A stretch of 51,760 nt of DNA from Anaerolineaceae bacterium UBA4799 (lineage in GTDB: Bacteria > Chloroflexota > Anaerolineae > Anaerolineales > Anaerolineaceae): contig DHGL01000036.1 of the NCBI GenBank assembly GCA_002402725.1, forward strand, positions 1-51,760, read 5' to 3'. A program made the position numbers and the translations under genes. Positions 1 to 8,611 of the stretch are shown one piece after another. Within the stretch, counting starts at the first letter, position 1; every line of letters begins with the position of its first letter. The notes below the pieces were generated by a model. It did not search any database. It saw nothing but the letters and a program-made list of their open reading frames with translations, and was not told the origin of the DNA.

Positions 1-60
1 GTGTTCAAATACCCATCAGGGTACATTGTCCCACCCTCGCCACTAGTTATTTAATAGATT

Positions 61-150
61 GTAGGGTGGATTGTATCTTCGCTTTACTCGAGCATTTCAA
101 AACCCAGCAAAATATAAAATGGTGGGTTCATAGGTCGAACCCACCCTATG
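61..150. repeat. Short inverted-repeat (MITE-like) element
   Basis: The ends are near-inverted: GTAGGGTGG at 61-69 and CCACCCTATG at 141-150. Near the right end a perfect 9-bp hairpin is visible, GGTGGGTTC (122-130) against GAACCCACC (138-146), with a 7-base loop. About 90 bp with such termini and no coding capacity fits a miniature non-autonomous element or REP-like repeat. No target-site duplication could be confirmed. It lies directly at the 5' end of a truncated gene. Its nature is inferred from structure only; copies elsewhere in the genome would be needed to prove it. Confidence 0.5.
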
Positions 151-557
151 TAACTACGGATTTACTGCCCCCGTACACCAGGTTTTATAAAGGGAAGGAC
201 ATCGGTCCGGAAAACAATGATGATTATTTGCAAGGTAGTTTTCTAAACAACAAGTACCGTGATCATTACCTTTATTACTATGGGAGCGCAGTTTTCATGG
301 TTGAGTATGATTTTGAAGTTGATACCGAAAGGAACCTCCTGCTGATCGGTGATTCTTACAAAACGCCAATCCAAGCCTTACTGGCTTCGCACTATGACCA
401 CACTTATAGTTTCAATCTCTTTCGCAAGGGGACTATTGACTTCGATGATCTTATTCAAAGTAAGTCCATCGATGATGTCATTTTTCTAGGGGACGCGGAT
501 GTGATTTATGCCTCTGAGAACTGGATACTTAATCGTCAGGTGGAAACAGGCGAGTAG
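66..557 (+). pseudogene. 3' remnant of a DHHW-family (AlgJ-like) protein gene
   Basis: The reading frame encodes 163 residues from a GTG at 66. Roughly the first 30 residues come from the repeat element, and no ribosome binding site precedes the GTG. From about residue 55 the sequence resembles the C-terminal half of DHHW proteins, relatives of alginate O-acetyltransferase AlgJ: an FLNNKYRDHYLYYYG stretch, LLLIGDSYKTPIQALLASHY with the conserved GDSY serine, and a closing DDVIFLGDADVIYASENW. Whole proteins of this family are, from memory, about twice this length and begin with a signal anchor and the DHHW motif, both absent here. I read it as a 5'-truncated, probably non-functional remnant. 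The frame stays open to the window start, but nothing upstream looks related. Confidence 0.55.
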
Positions 558-589
558 ATGGAAGGGTAAGTGAGCACCCACCTGTTATT

Positions 590-1705
590 TCAATCCCCGA
601 AGCTCATCCCCAGGTCGCGGGCGGTGAGCACGGTGTCGCAATCCAGCGGCACGGTTTTCATGCGTTTGGTGGCATCCGCCAACGGCACATACTTGACTGT
701 CGGCGGGTCGAGCGCCACCATCACGCCCTCCTGTCCCTCATCCAGTGCGCGCACCGCCGCGGCGCCGAAGCGCAGCGCGATGAGGCGGTCATTGGAGGTG
801 GGCGAGCCGCCGCGCAGCAGGTGTCCCAGCACCACCAGGCGCGTTTCTTTGCCGGTAAGTTGCTGCAATTCCTCGGTGATCTTCTCGCCAATTCCGCCCA
901 ACCGCTCCGCGCGGCCAATCTCTTTCGACTGCACGGTGACCGTGCCGCCTTTGGGCAGGGCACCCTCGGCGACCACCACGATGGAAAACTGGCGGCCGGC
1001 CTTCTCGCGTTCGTTGATCTTCTTCACCACCAGGTTGATGTCATAGGGGATCTCGGGGATGAGCACCACGTCCGCGGAACCGGCGATGCCGGCTTCCAGC
1101 GCAATCCAGCCGGCGTAGCGCCCCATCACCTCCACCACCAGCACACGGCGGTGGCTGGCGGCGGTGCTGTGCAGGCGGTCGAGGCACTCCACGGCGAAGC
1201 TGACGGCGGTATCAAAACCGAAGGTGACCACCGTCTCATCCAGGTCGTTGTCAATGGTCTTGGGCACGCCCACCACGCGCAGCCCCTTCTTCGCCAGCGA
1301 GTTGGCGATGGACATGGAGCCATCGCCGCCGACGGAGATGAGCGCATCAAACTCGTGCATATTGAAGGCGCGCACCAGTTCATCCGAGCGGTCCACCTCG
1401 GTGTAGGTGCCGTCCAGGTTCTTGACCGGGTAGCGGAAGGGGTTGCCGCGGTTGGTGGTGCCAATGATGGTGCCGCCCAGGTGGGTGATGCCGCGCACGC
1501 GGTCGCGTGTGAGGTTGATGACGCCGCCTTCGATGTACTTCTCAGGCATCATCAACCCGTTGTATCCGTCGCGGATGCCGTACATCTCCCAGCCGCGCTC
1601 CAACCCCGCCAGCACGGCGGCGCGGATGACCGCGTTCAGCCCGGGGGCGTCTCCGCCGCCGGTGGCAATGGCAACCTTGCGAATAGGGGAGCGGACAAGT
1701 TCCAT
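590..1705 (-). CDS. pfkA: 6-phosphofructokinase, group III (ATP/PPi-type)
   Basis: Phosphorylates fructose 6-phosphate to fructose 1,6-bisphosphate in glycolysis; cytosolic, 371 residues. The nucleotide-binding start GGGDAPGLNAVIR (about 17-28), GGDGS (126-130), PKTIDNDL (148-155) with the catalytic Asp, TFGFDTA (161-167) and MGRYAGW are visible. PKTIDND plus TFGFDTA marks the group III family, which holds both ATP- and PPi-users. The Gly in GGDGS favours ATP, while Lys149 is the residue usually linked to PPi use, so the phosphate donor cannot be settled from sequence. The start is ATG at 1705 with GAGG about 7 bases upstream; a TATAAT lies at 1747-1742 on this strand. The gene is clearly richer in G+C than its neighbours. 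Confidence 0.93.
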   Translation of the reverse strand: MELVRSPIRKVAIATGGGDAPGLNAVIRAAVLAGLERGWEMYGIRDGYNGLMMPEKYIEGGVINLTRDRVRGITHLGGTIIGTTNRGNPFRYPVKNLDGTYTEVDRSDELVRAFNMHEFDALISVGGDGSMSIANSLAKKGLRVVGVPKTIDNDLDETVVTFGFDTAVSFAVECLDRLHSTAASHRRVLVVEVMGRYAGWIALEAGIAGSADVVLIPEIPYDINLVVKKINEREKAGRQFSIVVVAEGALPKGGTVTVQSKEIGRAERLGGIGEKITEELQQLTGKETRLVVLGHLLRGGSPTSNDRLIALRFGAAAVRALDEGQEGVMVALDPPTVKYVPLADATKRMKTVPLDCDTVLTARDLGMSFGD

Positions 1706-1741
1706 AGCGACCTCACTTTCCGATTTATCAGGAATACAATG

Positions 1742-1747
1742 ATTATA
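1742..1747 (-). promoter_or_regulatory. -10 box of the phosphofructokinase gene
   Basis: A perfect TATAAT on the minus strand, about 37 bases upstream of the start codon at 1705. No convincing -35 is seen at 17 bp. It shares the 1706-1868 intergenic space with the divergent phoB promoter. Confidence 0.45.
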
Positions 1748-1853
1748 TAAGAAATAAGACCGGATAATGCAGGAAACCAGCAGTTTAATTTCTGCAATCG
1801 GAACGGAGAAACCATGTTAAGCGAGGCGATCCGAAGGTGTTCAAAGGGCATTA

Positions 1854-1862
1854 TGTTACAAT
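1854..1862 (+). promoter_or_regulatory. Extended -10 promoter of phoB (predicted leaderless)
   Basis: TGTTACAAT is a TGn-extended -10 (TACAAT at 1857-1862). Exactly six bases separate it from the ATG at 1869, so the usual +1 would be the A of the ATG. No Shine-Dalgarno-like purine run precedes the ATG. The spacing is seen in the sequence; the transcription start is inferred. Confidence 0.5.
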
Positions 1863-1868
1863 CATTCT

Positions 1869-2576
1869 ATGACTGAAAAGGTATTGGTGGTCGAGGATGA
1901 AACGGTATTGCAGGAGACACTGGCCTATAACCTCACCAGAGAAGGGTATGAAGTTAAAACCGTTGGAGACGGCATCGCTGGGTTAAAACTCGCGCGAGAT
2001 TGGCAACCAGACCTGGTGCTGTTGGACGTGATGCTGCCGTTGCTGGACGGCTTTGAGGTTTGCAAACACATTCGCGCTGAAAGTGATATCCCCGTCCTGA
2101 TGCTGACGGCGCGGGCTGATGAGATTGACCGCGTCATTGGATTTGAAATTGGCGCGGACGACTATGTGACCAAACCCTTCAGCATGCGTGAACTGATGGC
2201 GAGGGTGAAAACACGCATTCGGGTATATCAACGTCTGCACGAGCAAAAAACTATGGCTGAAGAACCGCTTGAACCAGGCGAGCTGACACAGGGGGGACTG
2301 GTGATTGACCGAAAGCGCCACGAAGTCAGGCTGGACGGTCGGGTATTGGAAATGAAACCAAAAGAGATGGAGCTGCTGAACTTTCTGATGGAAAACAGGG
2401 GCAGAGCGGTTTCGCGCGAAACCATCATGGAAAAGGTTTGGGGATGGGATTATTACGGCGGAAGCCGCACCGTGGATGTGCACGTGCGCTGGCTGCGCAG
2501 CAAGATAGAAGAGGATCCTTCCAAACCAAAACGCCTGGTCACTGTTCCAGGGTTGGGATACAGATTCGAGGAATAG
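1869..2576 (+). CDS. phoB: Phosphate regulon response regulator (OmpR/PhoB family)
   Basis: DNA-binding response regulator of 235 residues. The receiver domain (about 4-118) has the acidic pair E9/D10, the phospho-acceptor D53 in LLDVML, the conserved Thr in LMLTAR and Lys in VTKPF. The winged-helix effector (about 135-233) ends in RTVDVHVRWLRSKIEEDP and VPGLGYRFEE, typical of OmpR/PhoB proteins. It is followed with no gap by a PhoR-type kinase, and both precede pstSCAB-phoU, which supports the phosphate assignment. It probably binds the 11-bp repeats before pstS. The start has no ribosome binding site, and a -10 box lies six bases away, so the mRNA may be leaderless. Confidence 0.93.
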   Translation: MTEKVLVVEDETVLQETLAYNLTREGYEVKTVGDGIAGLKLARDWQPDLVLLDVMLPLLDGFEVCKHIRAESDIPVLMLTARADEIDRVIGFEIGADDYVTKPFSMRELMARVKTRIRVYQRLHEQKTMAEEPLEPGELTQGGLVIDRKRHEVRLDGRVLEMKPKEMELLNFLMENRGRAVSRETIMEKVWGWDYYGGSRTVDVHVRWLRSKIEEDPSKPKRLVTVPGLGYRFEE

Positions 2577-4334
2577 ATGTTCCGGCGGTCGATCAAGTGG
2601 CGTTTTATACTCCCCTTTCTTGCGCTGATCCTTTTAATGGGAATTGGGTTAATAATTTTCTTCACTGACCGCTACACAAAATCCTATTACGAAGATACCC
2701 GAACCACCTTGATTGCTGAAGCTAACCTGCTGGCAGGCGAAATCTCACTCCTCCCTCAGCAAGAATTTACGTATTCAATGTTGCAGGGGCTGGCAGAACG
2801 CTTCGCGCTGGAGCTCAATACGCGGGTGACCATCATCTTACCTGACGGGAAGGTGGCGGCAGAATCAGAATCTGACCCGTTGCTGTTGGAAAATCACCTT
2901 TACCGCCCTGAAGTCCAACAGGCGCTGAAAACGGGCAACGGATTCAACATCCGTTACAGTAAAACACGCAAGACCCAGATGATCTACGTGGCGGTGCTCC
3001 AGACGCGCGAGGGAACGGCGCAAACCATCGTGCGACTATCGCGACCGCTGGACGTGGTGCAAACCAGGGTTAGTCACATCCGCTCAGTGATCATCATCGG
3101 CAGCCTGGGGACAATGTTGTTGACATTTCTATTTTCACTGCTGGCCGCTCAGCGCTCCTTACGGGCGCTGACCGAATTGACAGAGGCAGCTAACCGCATC
3201 TCCGCGGGTGATTTTACCGACCTGACGTTGACAGGTTCGGACAATGAAGTCGCAGACCTGACCAGGGCTTTCACGCGCATGTCATGGCAGATCAGGACGC
3301 AGCTTGAGGCGTTGACAGTTGAAAAAATAAAACTGGAAAAAATCGTAGACCGCTTGATGGACGGCATCATCATCGTCAACAGGAGCGGGCAGGTGGAAAT
3401 AATGAACCGCGCAGCGGCTGCGTTTTTTAAACTGAAAAAAAATGACTATAAGCACAATGATTTTATCGAAATCATCCAGAACTACCAACTGGTGGAATTG
3501 TGGCAAAAGACCCTGGAAAGCCAGATGGATCAGATTACGGAAATTGACCTCAGGCAAGATCAGAAACACCTGTTGGGATTGACCACCTTTTTGGGTACCC
3601 CCAGAGAAGGGACGGTACTCATCCTGCTGCAGGACCGCACGCAAATAAAGAAAGTGGAAGAACTGCGACAGACGTTTGTGAGCAACGTTTCGCATGAATT
3701 GCGCACCCCCCTGACGACTCTGAAGGCTTTGCAGGAAACCCTGCAGGATTGCATTGACAGTGATCCTGATGCTGCAAAGCGTTTTCTCGGACACATGGAT
3801 ATTGAAATCGACAAACTGACCCAAATGGTGCTGGAGTTGTTGGACCTTTCGCGCATTGAATCAGGAAGGGCAGAAATGCGGAAGACCATAACAGACGTTA
3901 AACAATTGCTGCAATTGCCTGTTGAACGCATGAAACCCCAGGCAGACCGTGCCGGCTTAAGTCTGATCATCAACTGTCCCCCTGACCTTCCCATGGTGAA
4001 CGTAGATGCCGAGCAGATTGAACGAGTATTGATGAACCTGATCCATAATTCAATCAAACACACAGCGCCTGGGGGAGAGATCATCGTTTCAGCAGCCATA
4101 AGCGAAAACCAGATGATGATCAAGGTATCGGATAACGGCGAGGGGATTTCTCAGCAAGATCTGCCGCGCATTTTTGAGCGCTTTTACAAAACAGACCAGG
4201 CGCGTGCCAGCGGCGGGACGGGATTGGGGCTGGCGATTGCCAAGCATATTATCGAAGCCCACGCTGGAAAGATAGACGCCGATAGCCGACCTGGAGAAGG
4301 TGCGACCTTCACCATAACTCTCCCTCTGGCATAG
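2577..4334 (+). CDS. phoR: Phosphate regulon sensor histidine kinase (PhoR type)
   Basis: Membrane sensor kinase of 585 residues, the partner of the preceding regulator. Visible order: TM1 (about 10-29), an extracytoplasmic region (30-170), TM2 (about 172-192), HAMP (about 193-245, with ISAGDFTDLTL), a PAS-like region (about 255-360), HisKA with the phosphorylated His373 in NVSHELRTPL, then HATPase_c with the N-box NLIHNSIKHT, DNGEGI and GGTGLGLAIAKHI. Its ATG directly follows the TAG of phoB, so translation is coupled. The full extracytoplasmic domain goes beyond the short loop of E. coli PhoR and is closer to the Bacillus arrangement. The signal may reach the kinase through PstB/PhoU, encoded downstream. 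Confidence 0.9.
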   Translation: MFRRSIKWRFILPFLALILLMGIGLIIFFTDRYTKSYYEDTRTTLIAEANLLAGEISLLPQQEFTYSMLQGLAERFALELNTRVTIILPDGKVAAESESDPLLLENHLYRPEVQQALKTGNGFNIRYSKTRKTQMIYVAVLQTREGTAQTIVRLSRPLDVVQTRVSHIRSVIIIGSLGTMLLTFLFSLLAAQRSLRALTELTEAANRISAGDFTDLTLTGSDNEVADLTRAFTRMSWQIRTQLEALTVEKIKLEKIVDRLMDGIIIVNRSGQVEIMNRAAAAFFKLKKNDYKHNDFIEIIQNYQLVELWQKTLESQMDQITEIDLRQDQKHLLGLTTFLGTPREGTVLILLQDRTQIKKVEELRQTFVSNVSHELRTPLTTLKALQETLQDCIDSDPDAAKRFLGHMDIEIDKLTQMVLELLDLSRIESGRAEMRKTITDVKQLLQLPVERMKPQADRAGLSLIINCPPDLPMVNVDAEQIERVLMNLIHNSIKHTAPGGEIIVSAAISENQMMIKVSDNGEGISQQDLPRIFERFYKTDQARASGGTGLGLAIAKHIIEAHAGKIDADSRPGEGATFTITLPLA

Positions 4335-4342
4335 CACATTTC

Positions 4343-4394
4343 TTAACCCAGCGTTAACAGCCTGTTTATCACCCATTAACCACGGAATGATATT
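4343..4394 (+). promoter_or_regulatory. PHO-box-like repeat array and pstS promoter
   Basis: Four hexamers sit exactly 11 bp apart: TTAACC (4343), TTAACA (4354), TTTATC (4365) and TTAACC (4376). A candidate -10, GATATT, follows at 4389-4394. The array starts eight bases after the phoR stop. Bacillus PhoP binds direct repeats of TT(A/T/C)A(C/T)A with the same 11-bp period (established knowledge), so this is the likely binding site of the PhoB encoded upstream. The repeats are seen; the binding is inferred. Confidence 0.65.
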
Positions 4395-4427
4395 CTTCTC
4401 CTGGATAAAAAATTAAAAGGAGAAGAA
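4393..4427 (+). promoter_or_regulatory. Inverted repeat covering the pstS ribosome binding site
   Basis: TTCTTCTCCT (4393-4402) is the exact reverse complement of AGGAGAAGAA (4418-4427), which contains the pstS Shine-Dalgarno (AGGAG at 4418-4422, ATG at 4430). Loop of 15 bases. If transcribed in full, it could mask the ribosome binding site. If the -10 at 4389-4394 is the true one, most of the left arm would be upstream of +1 and the repeat would then be a DNA-level element. Confidence 0.4.
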
Positions 4428-4429
4428 GA

Positions 4430-5497
4430 ATGATTAAGAAAAGTACCATCTTAGTTAGTGCACTGCTCGTACTGGCAACCGTGCTGGTTGCCTGCGCACC
4501 AGCGGCGACCCCCACTGCAGCGCCAACGGCGACAAAAGTCCCTGTGGAAGCCCCCGTGGCAACCCCAGCAACTGAAGCAGCGGTCGAAGTTGACCCGATG
4601 GCGATGTACGCCCCCAACGCCGTCAGCGGTGCCATTGTGACCGCGGGTTCATCCACTGTCTTCCCGCTTTCAGAGCGCATGAAACAGCGTTTTGAGGAAG
4701 AGGGTTTCACCGGGCAGATTACAATTGATAGCATTGGTTCAGGCGCTGGTTTTGAGCGATTTTGCGTCAACGGTGAAACTGATATCTCCAACGCCTCACG
4801 CGCAATTAAGGACAGCGAGATTGAGTCCTGCCAGGCGATTGGCCGAGAGCCTGTTGAATTTCGCATTGGAACAGACGCACTGGCAATTGTGGTGAGCAAG
4901 GAAAACACCTTCGTCACTGACGTGACCAGCGCTGAACTGGCGATGATCTTCTCAAGCGCCCAAAAATGGTCTGATGTACGCCCGGATTGGCCGGCTGAGG
5001 ACATCCTGCGCTTCATTCCAGGCACTGATAGCGGCACTTTTGATTACTTTGTTGAAGCCATCATGGCGCCGGCATACCCTGGCGAGGATGGGAAGGCAAA
5101 TGTAGAAAAAGGTGAGGCTGCCATTTTGGCCGCGGCAAACCTGCAGATGTCCGAAGATGACAACGTGCTGGTACAGGGCGTAGAGGGGTCACCTTATGCG
5201 ATTGGATTCTTTGGTTTCGCTTATTACCAGGAGAACGCGGATAAGTTGACCGTGCTTTCAGTGGATGGCATCGCGCCGACCGCCGAAACCGCTGAAGATA
5301 ACAGTTACCCCATCTCCCGACCGCTCTTCATCTACTCTGATGCGAAGATTATGCAGGAGAAACCCCAGGTAGCAGCCTTCGTGTACTTCTATCTATCCAA
5401 CGTCAATAATGAAATCCTTGAGGTTGGATATTTCCCGGCGTCAGAGGATGCTATGCAAGGAGCCTTGGATGCCTGGTTGACGGCGGTTGGTCAGTAA
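4430..5497 (+). CDS. pstS: Phosphate ABC transporter substrate-binding lipoprotein
   Basis: High-affinity phosphate-binding protein on the outer face of the membrane, 355 residues. The signal peptide ends in a lipobox (VLVAC, about residues 18-22), followed by a Thr/Pro/Ala linker to about residue 45. The mature domain opens with [13 protein letters not shown], a PstS phosphate-loop motif, followed by [19 protein letters not shown] and a [10 protein letters not shown] segment. It resembles the cyanobacterial SphX/PstS type. It starts the transport operon behind the PHO-box-like repeats. A strong hairpin follows it before pstC, a layout that usually gives more binding protein than permease. 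Confidence 0.93.
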   Translation: MIKKSTILVSALLVLATVLVACAPAATPTAAPTATKVPVEAPVATPATEAAVEVDPMAMYAPNAVSGAIVTAGSSTVFPLSERMKQRFEEEGFTGQITIDSIGSGAGFERFCVNGETDISNASRAIKDSEIESCQAIGREPVEFRIGTDALAIVVSKENTFVTDVTSAELAMIFSSAQKWSDVRPDWPAEDILRFIPGTDSGTFDYFVEAIMAPAYPGEDGKANVEKGEAAILAAANLQMSEDDNVLVQGVEGSPYAIGFFGFAYYQENADKLTVLSVDGIAPTAETAEDNSYPISRPLFIYSDAKIMQEKPQVAAFVYFYLSNVNNEILEVGYFPASEDAMQGALDAWLTAVGQ

Positions 5498-5524
5498 ATC
5501 TGAACCATCCTTGTTCAATAAAGA

Positions 5525-5551
5525 CCTTCCCCCAGTTCGACCGGGGGAAGG
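5525..5551 (+). terminator. pstS-pstC intercistronic hairpin (attenuating terminator)
   Basis: A perfect 9-bp stem, CCTTCCCCC (5525-5533) with GGGGGAAGG (5543-5551), has a 9-base loop and is followed by the T-rich CAATTTTGTT. It probably ends part of the transcripts or protects the pstS mRNA 3' end. Confidence 0.65.
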
Positions 5552-5574
5552 CAATTTTGTTACGAGGTTTACGC

Positions 5575-6531
5575 ATGAAAACGAAACTGTTACCCGGCGA
5601 ACCTGCCGCAGAAGGTTATGTAACGCGCGAACGAAACCTGATGAAAAGGAAGCACAGGTCAGAATCAATTATCCAGGCGATGCTTTTTATGGCTGGATTT
5701 TTCTCCATCTTCACCACGCTGGGAATCGTGTATATCCTGGGAAGAGAAGCCTGGCTGTTTTTCAGGCTGCCTGAAGTCAACCTGATTGACTTTCTTACTG
5801 GCACGGCCTGGCAGCCACATATTCAACAATTCGGCATTCTACCGCTGGCATCTGCTACCTTATTGACAACGGTCATCGCCATGCTTATCGCCATCCCGCT
5901 GGGATTAACGGTGGCGGTTTACCTTTCTGAGTATGCCTCTCCGCGGGCAAGAAAGACGATAAAACCCTTACTTGAGCTTCTGGCAGGCATCCCGACCATT
6001 GTGTATGGTTATTTCGCGCTTACTTTCATCACGCCACTGCTGCGGGATATTTTTGGGAGGGATGTTGTAGATGTATACAATACCGGATCTGCCGGTTTGG
6101 TGATGGGAATACTGATTTTGCCATTGATAGCTTCGATCAGCGAAGACGCGCTCAGCGCGGTACCGAGTTCGCTGAGAGAAGCCGCCTACGGACTTGGCGC
6201 GACCAAATTTGAGGTCGTCACCAGGGTTGTCTTACCAGCCGCGCTCTCTGGGATCAGTGCCGCGATTATACTGGGGATTTCCCGGGCGATAGGCGAGACT
6301 ATGATCGTGGCGGTGGCAGCGGGGGCAGGTCCGAACCTGACCCTGAATCCATTCAAGGGGGCTGAAACGATGACCGGGCACATCGTGCGCATATCAGGCG
6401 GTGATTTGAGCTATGACTCGCTGGATTACAACAGTATCTTTGCCATCGCGTTGATGTTATTTGTGGTGACGCTTTTATTAAATATTATCAGCCAGCGCAT
6501 CGTGCGTCGTTTCCGAGAGGTGTATGAATGA
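5575..6531 (+). CDS. pstC: Phosphate ABC transporter permease PstC
   Basis: Membrane permease of the high-affinity phosphate importer, 318 residues. I chose the ATG at 5575 (ACGAGGTTTACGC upstream) over a TTG at 5557, which has no better ribosome site and would only add six residues. Six hydrophobic segments can be traced, the first at about 32-55. The cytoplasmic EAA loop is [22 protein letters not shown], and family motifs [17 protein letters not shown] and [15 protein letters not shown] are present. Its stop overlaps the start of pstA (ATGA), so the two permeases should be made together and pair with PstB. Confidence 0.93.
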   Translation: MKTKLLPGEPAAEGYVTRERNLMKRKHRSESIIQAMLFMAGFFSIFTTLGIVYILGREAWLFFRLPEVNLIDFLTGTAWQPHIQQFGILPLASATLLTTVIAMLIAIPLGLTVAVYLSEYASPRARKTIKPLLELLAGIPTIVYGYFALTFITPLLRDIFGRDVVDVYNTGSAGLVMGILILPLIASISEDALSAVPSSLREAAYGLGATKFEVVTRVVLPAALSGISAAIILGISRAIGETMIVAVAAGAGPNLTLNPFKGAETMTGHIVRISGGDLSYDSLDYNSIFAIALMLFVVTLLLNIISQRIVRRFREVYE

Positions 6532-7784
6532 ACAACCAGGCTCTTTTAAAGGAAGGGGTATTCACAGATAACCTGGCAGCGCGTTCACGCACAGGGAAAA
6601 CCTGGCAGATGGTTTTTCTACTCTCAACGGTCGTAGGCATCATCGCCTTGACCCTGCTATTGGTAAATATTATCGATTCTGTATTTGGGTATGTAATCGT
6701 AGATACAAAAATTGATCCCGCGACCCTGGCGTTCGATGGTATGGCGCTCGAGAATCAAACACAGGAACAACTGATACAGACTTTGAAGAGTTCACTCTCC
6801 ACGGGCGCTTACAACAAGCTGAACAACGAGAAGAGCATGAGCAACCGGAGCCGTTCTGAATTGTATGCTCTGGTCGAGGAACGCGTATTGCGTTACCAGA
6901 TACTTGAATCCTGGTCTCTCTTTAATTCACTGGCGCATCGGGATGAAATCGTGGAGGAACTTATCCGGGTGCGCATCGAAAATCCACGCGCGCAGTTAAA
7001 ATTCATCTCATGGCTCACCTTCAACCGCATCAACCAGCCGCAAAGCAGCGAGGTGGCAACGGCTGGCATCCGTACTGCCATCCTGGGGTCGCTTTGGACA
7101 ATTCTCATCACGCTGCTGGTCGCGTTTCCGCTCGGGGTGGGGGCTGCTATTTACCTGGAAGAATATGCTGGTGACAACTGGATGAACCGCGTAATTCAGA
7201 CGAATATCAACAACCTGGCAGGAGTCCCTTCCATCATTTATGGCATTCTTGGCCTTACACTCTTTGTGAGAGGGTTGGAAGCGCTCACTAGCGGTTCACT
7301 CTTCGGTTTTGTCGACCCGACCACAGCGAATGGCAGAACAGTGCTTTCAGCCGGGCTGACGCTTGGATTACTGGTATTGCCATTGATCATCATCAATTCT
7401 CAGGAAGCCATACGCGCAGTGCCCAGATCGCTTCGGCTGGCGGGATATGGGTTGGGAGCAACCAAGTGGCAAATAACGTGGGCTCATGTGCTACCTAATG
7501 CGCTGCCTGGCATACTCACGGGGACCATACTTTCCATCTCGAGAGCAATCGGAGAAACCGCGCCGTTAGTTGTAGTCGGCGCATCTACAGCCATTTCATT
7601 TGATCCCACTTCGCCATTCTCAAAGTTCACGACGCTTCCCATTCAGATTTATCAATGGACGGCGAGACCTCAGGAAGAATGGAGGCATTTGGCAGCCGGA
7701 GCCATCCTTGTTTTACTGGTATTATTATTGGGATTGAACGCGGCGGCGATACTATTACGTAACAAGTTGTCACGAAAATATTAA
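6528..7784 (+). CDS. pstA: Phosphate ABC transporter permease PstA, with extra extracytoplasmic domain
   Basis: Second phosphate permease, 418 residues. After TM1 (about 27-50) comes a hydrophilic region of about 115 residues (52-165), then the usual permease core: [32 protein letters not shown], the EAA loop [22 protein letters not shown] and [16 protein letters not shown]. Many PstA proteins are near 290 residues, so the inserted region is an addition, probably outside the membrane. It shows no motif I recognise. It overlaps pstC by four bases, and pstB follows within about 20 bases, so the genes form one transcript. Confidence 0.92.
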   Translation: MNNQALLKEGVFTDNLAARSRTGKTWQMVFLLSTVVGIIALTLLLVNIIDSVFGYVIVDTKIDPATLAFDGMALENQTQEQLIQTLKSSLSTGAYNKLNNEKSMSNRSRSELYALVEERVLRYQILESWSLFNSLAHRDEIVEELIRVRIENPRAQLKFISWLTFNRINQPQSSEVATAGIRTAILGSLWTILITLLVAFPLGVGAAIYLEEYAGDNWMNRVIQTNINNLAGVPSIIYGILGLTLFVRGLEALTSGSLFGFVDPTTANGRTVLSAGLTLGLLVLPLIIINSQEAIRAVPRSLRLAGYGLGATKWQITWAHVLPNALPGILTGTILSISRAIGETAPLVVVGASTAISFDPTSPFSKFTTLPIQIYQWTARPQEEWRHLAAGAILVLLVLLLGLNAAAILLRNKLSRKY

Positions 7785-7804
7785 TGAGCATTATGGAGTT
7801 TTGC

Positions 7805-8581
7805 ATGTCAGATTATTCAACCAAGATTGAAACACGCAACCTTGATATATATTATGGGAGCTTCAAAGCCGTTACAGATGTAAACGTCAGGATACCCGAA
7901 AAGCGCATCACCGCCATTATTGGTCCTTCCGGTTGCGGTAAATCCACGCTCATCCGGGCGTTCAACCGCATGAACGAACTTGTTCCCAACTCACACATGG
8001 GAGGAGAGGTCATTTTTGAGGGTCGCAACCTGTATGACCGGGAGGTAGATCCGGTGGAAGTGCGTTACCGCATCGGCATGGTCTTTCAGCGTCCGAACCC
8101 ATTTCCCAAATCGATTTATGAGAATGTCGCCTGGGCGGCGCGCATCCATGGTTACAAAGGGAGCCAGGATGATCTGGTGGAGTCCTCACTGAGGCGCGCA
8201 GCGTTATGGGATGAAGTGAAAGACATCCTCAAACAATCTGCGCTATCTCTGTCTGGAGGGCAGCAACAGCGTCTGTGCATCGCGCGTGCACTGGCGGTGC
8301 AGCCCGAAGTGATTCTGATGGATGAACCGGCTTCCGCGCTAGACCCGATCGCAACTTTAAAGATCGAAGAATTAATGCAATCCCTCAAGGACAATTACAC
8401 CATTGTCATCGTCACCCATAATATGCAGCAGGCGGCGCGTGCCTCAGATTACACCGCGATGATGATGTTAAAAGACGGCACGCGCTCAGGCACGGTGATC
8501 GAATTCGATGAGACCAATCACATTTTCACACGGCCAACGGATAAACGCACGGAAGATTACGTGACCGGAAGATTTGGTTAG
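7805..8581 (+). CDS. pstB: Phosphate ABC transporter ATP-binding protein PstB
   Basis: ATPase of the phosphate importer, 258 residues on the inner face of the membrane. Walker [11 protein letters not shown]-loop [20 protein letters not shown] (a PstB hallmark), signature [15 protein letters not shown], Walker [13 protein letters not shown] and the H-loop VTHNMQQA are all intact. The start at 7805 has GGAG six bases upstream. An ATG at 7784 overlapping the pstA stop would add seven residues but lacks a good ribosome site. PstB is also the likely contact for PhoU and PhoR in phosphate signalling. Confidence 0.95.
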   Translation: MSDYSTKIETRNLDIYYGSFKAVTDVNVRIPEKRITAIIGPSGCGKSTLIRAFNRMNELVPNSHMGGEVIFEGRNLYDREVDPVEVRYRIGMVFQRPNPFPKSIYENVAWAARIHGYKGSQDDLVESSLRRAALWDEVKDILKQSALSLSGGQQQRLCIARALAVQPEVILMDEPASALDPIATLKIEELMQSLKDNYTIVIVTHNMQQAARASDYTAMMMLKDGTRSGTVIEFDETNHIFTRPTDKRTEDYVTGRFG

Positions 8582-8611
8582 ATGTTACAATGTAAAAAAA
8601 GCGAGGGAACC

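Noticed and set aside
821..1750. Long open frame on the plus strand opposite the phosphofructokinase
   Set aside because: It lies fully antisense to a gene with clear motifs, and its His/Ala/Gly-rich product resembles no protein. Such frames arise from strong G+C bias at codon positions.
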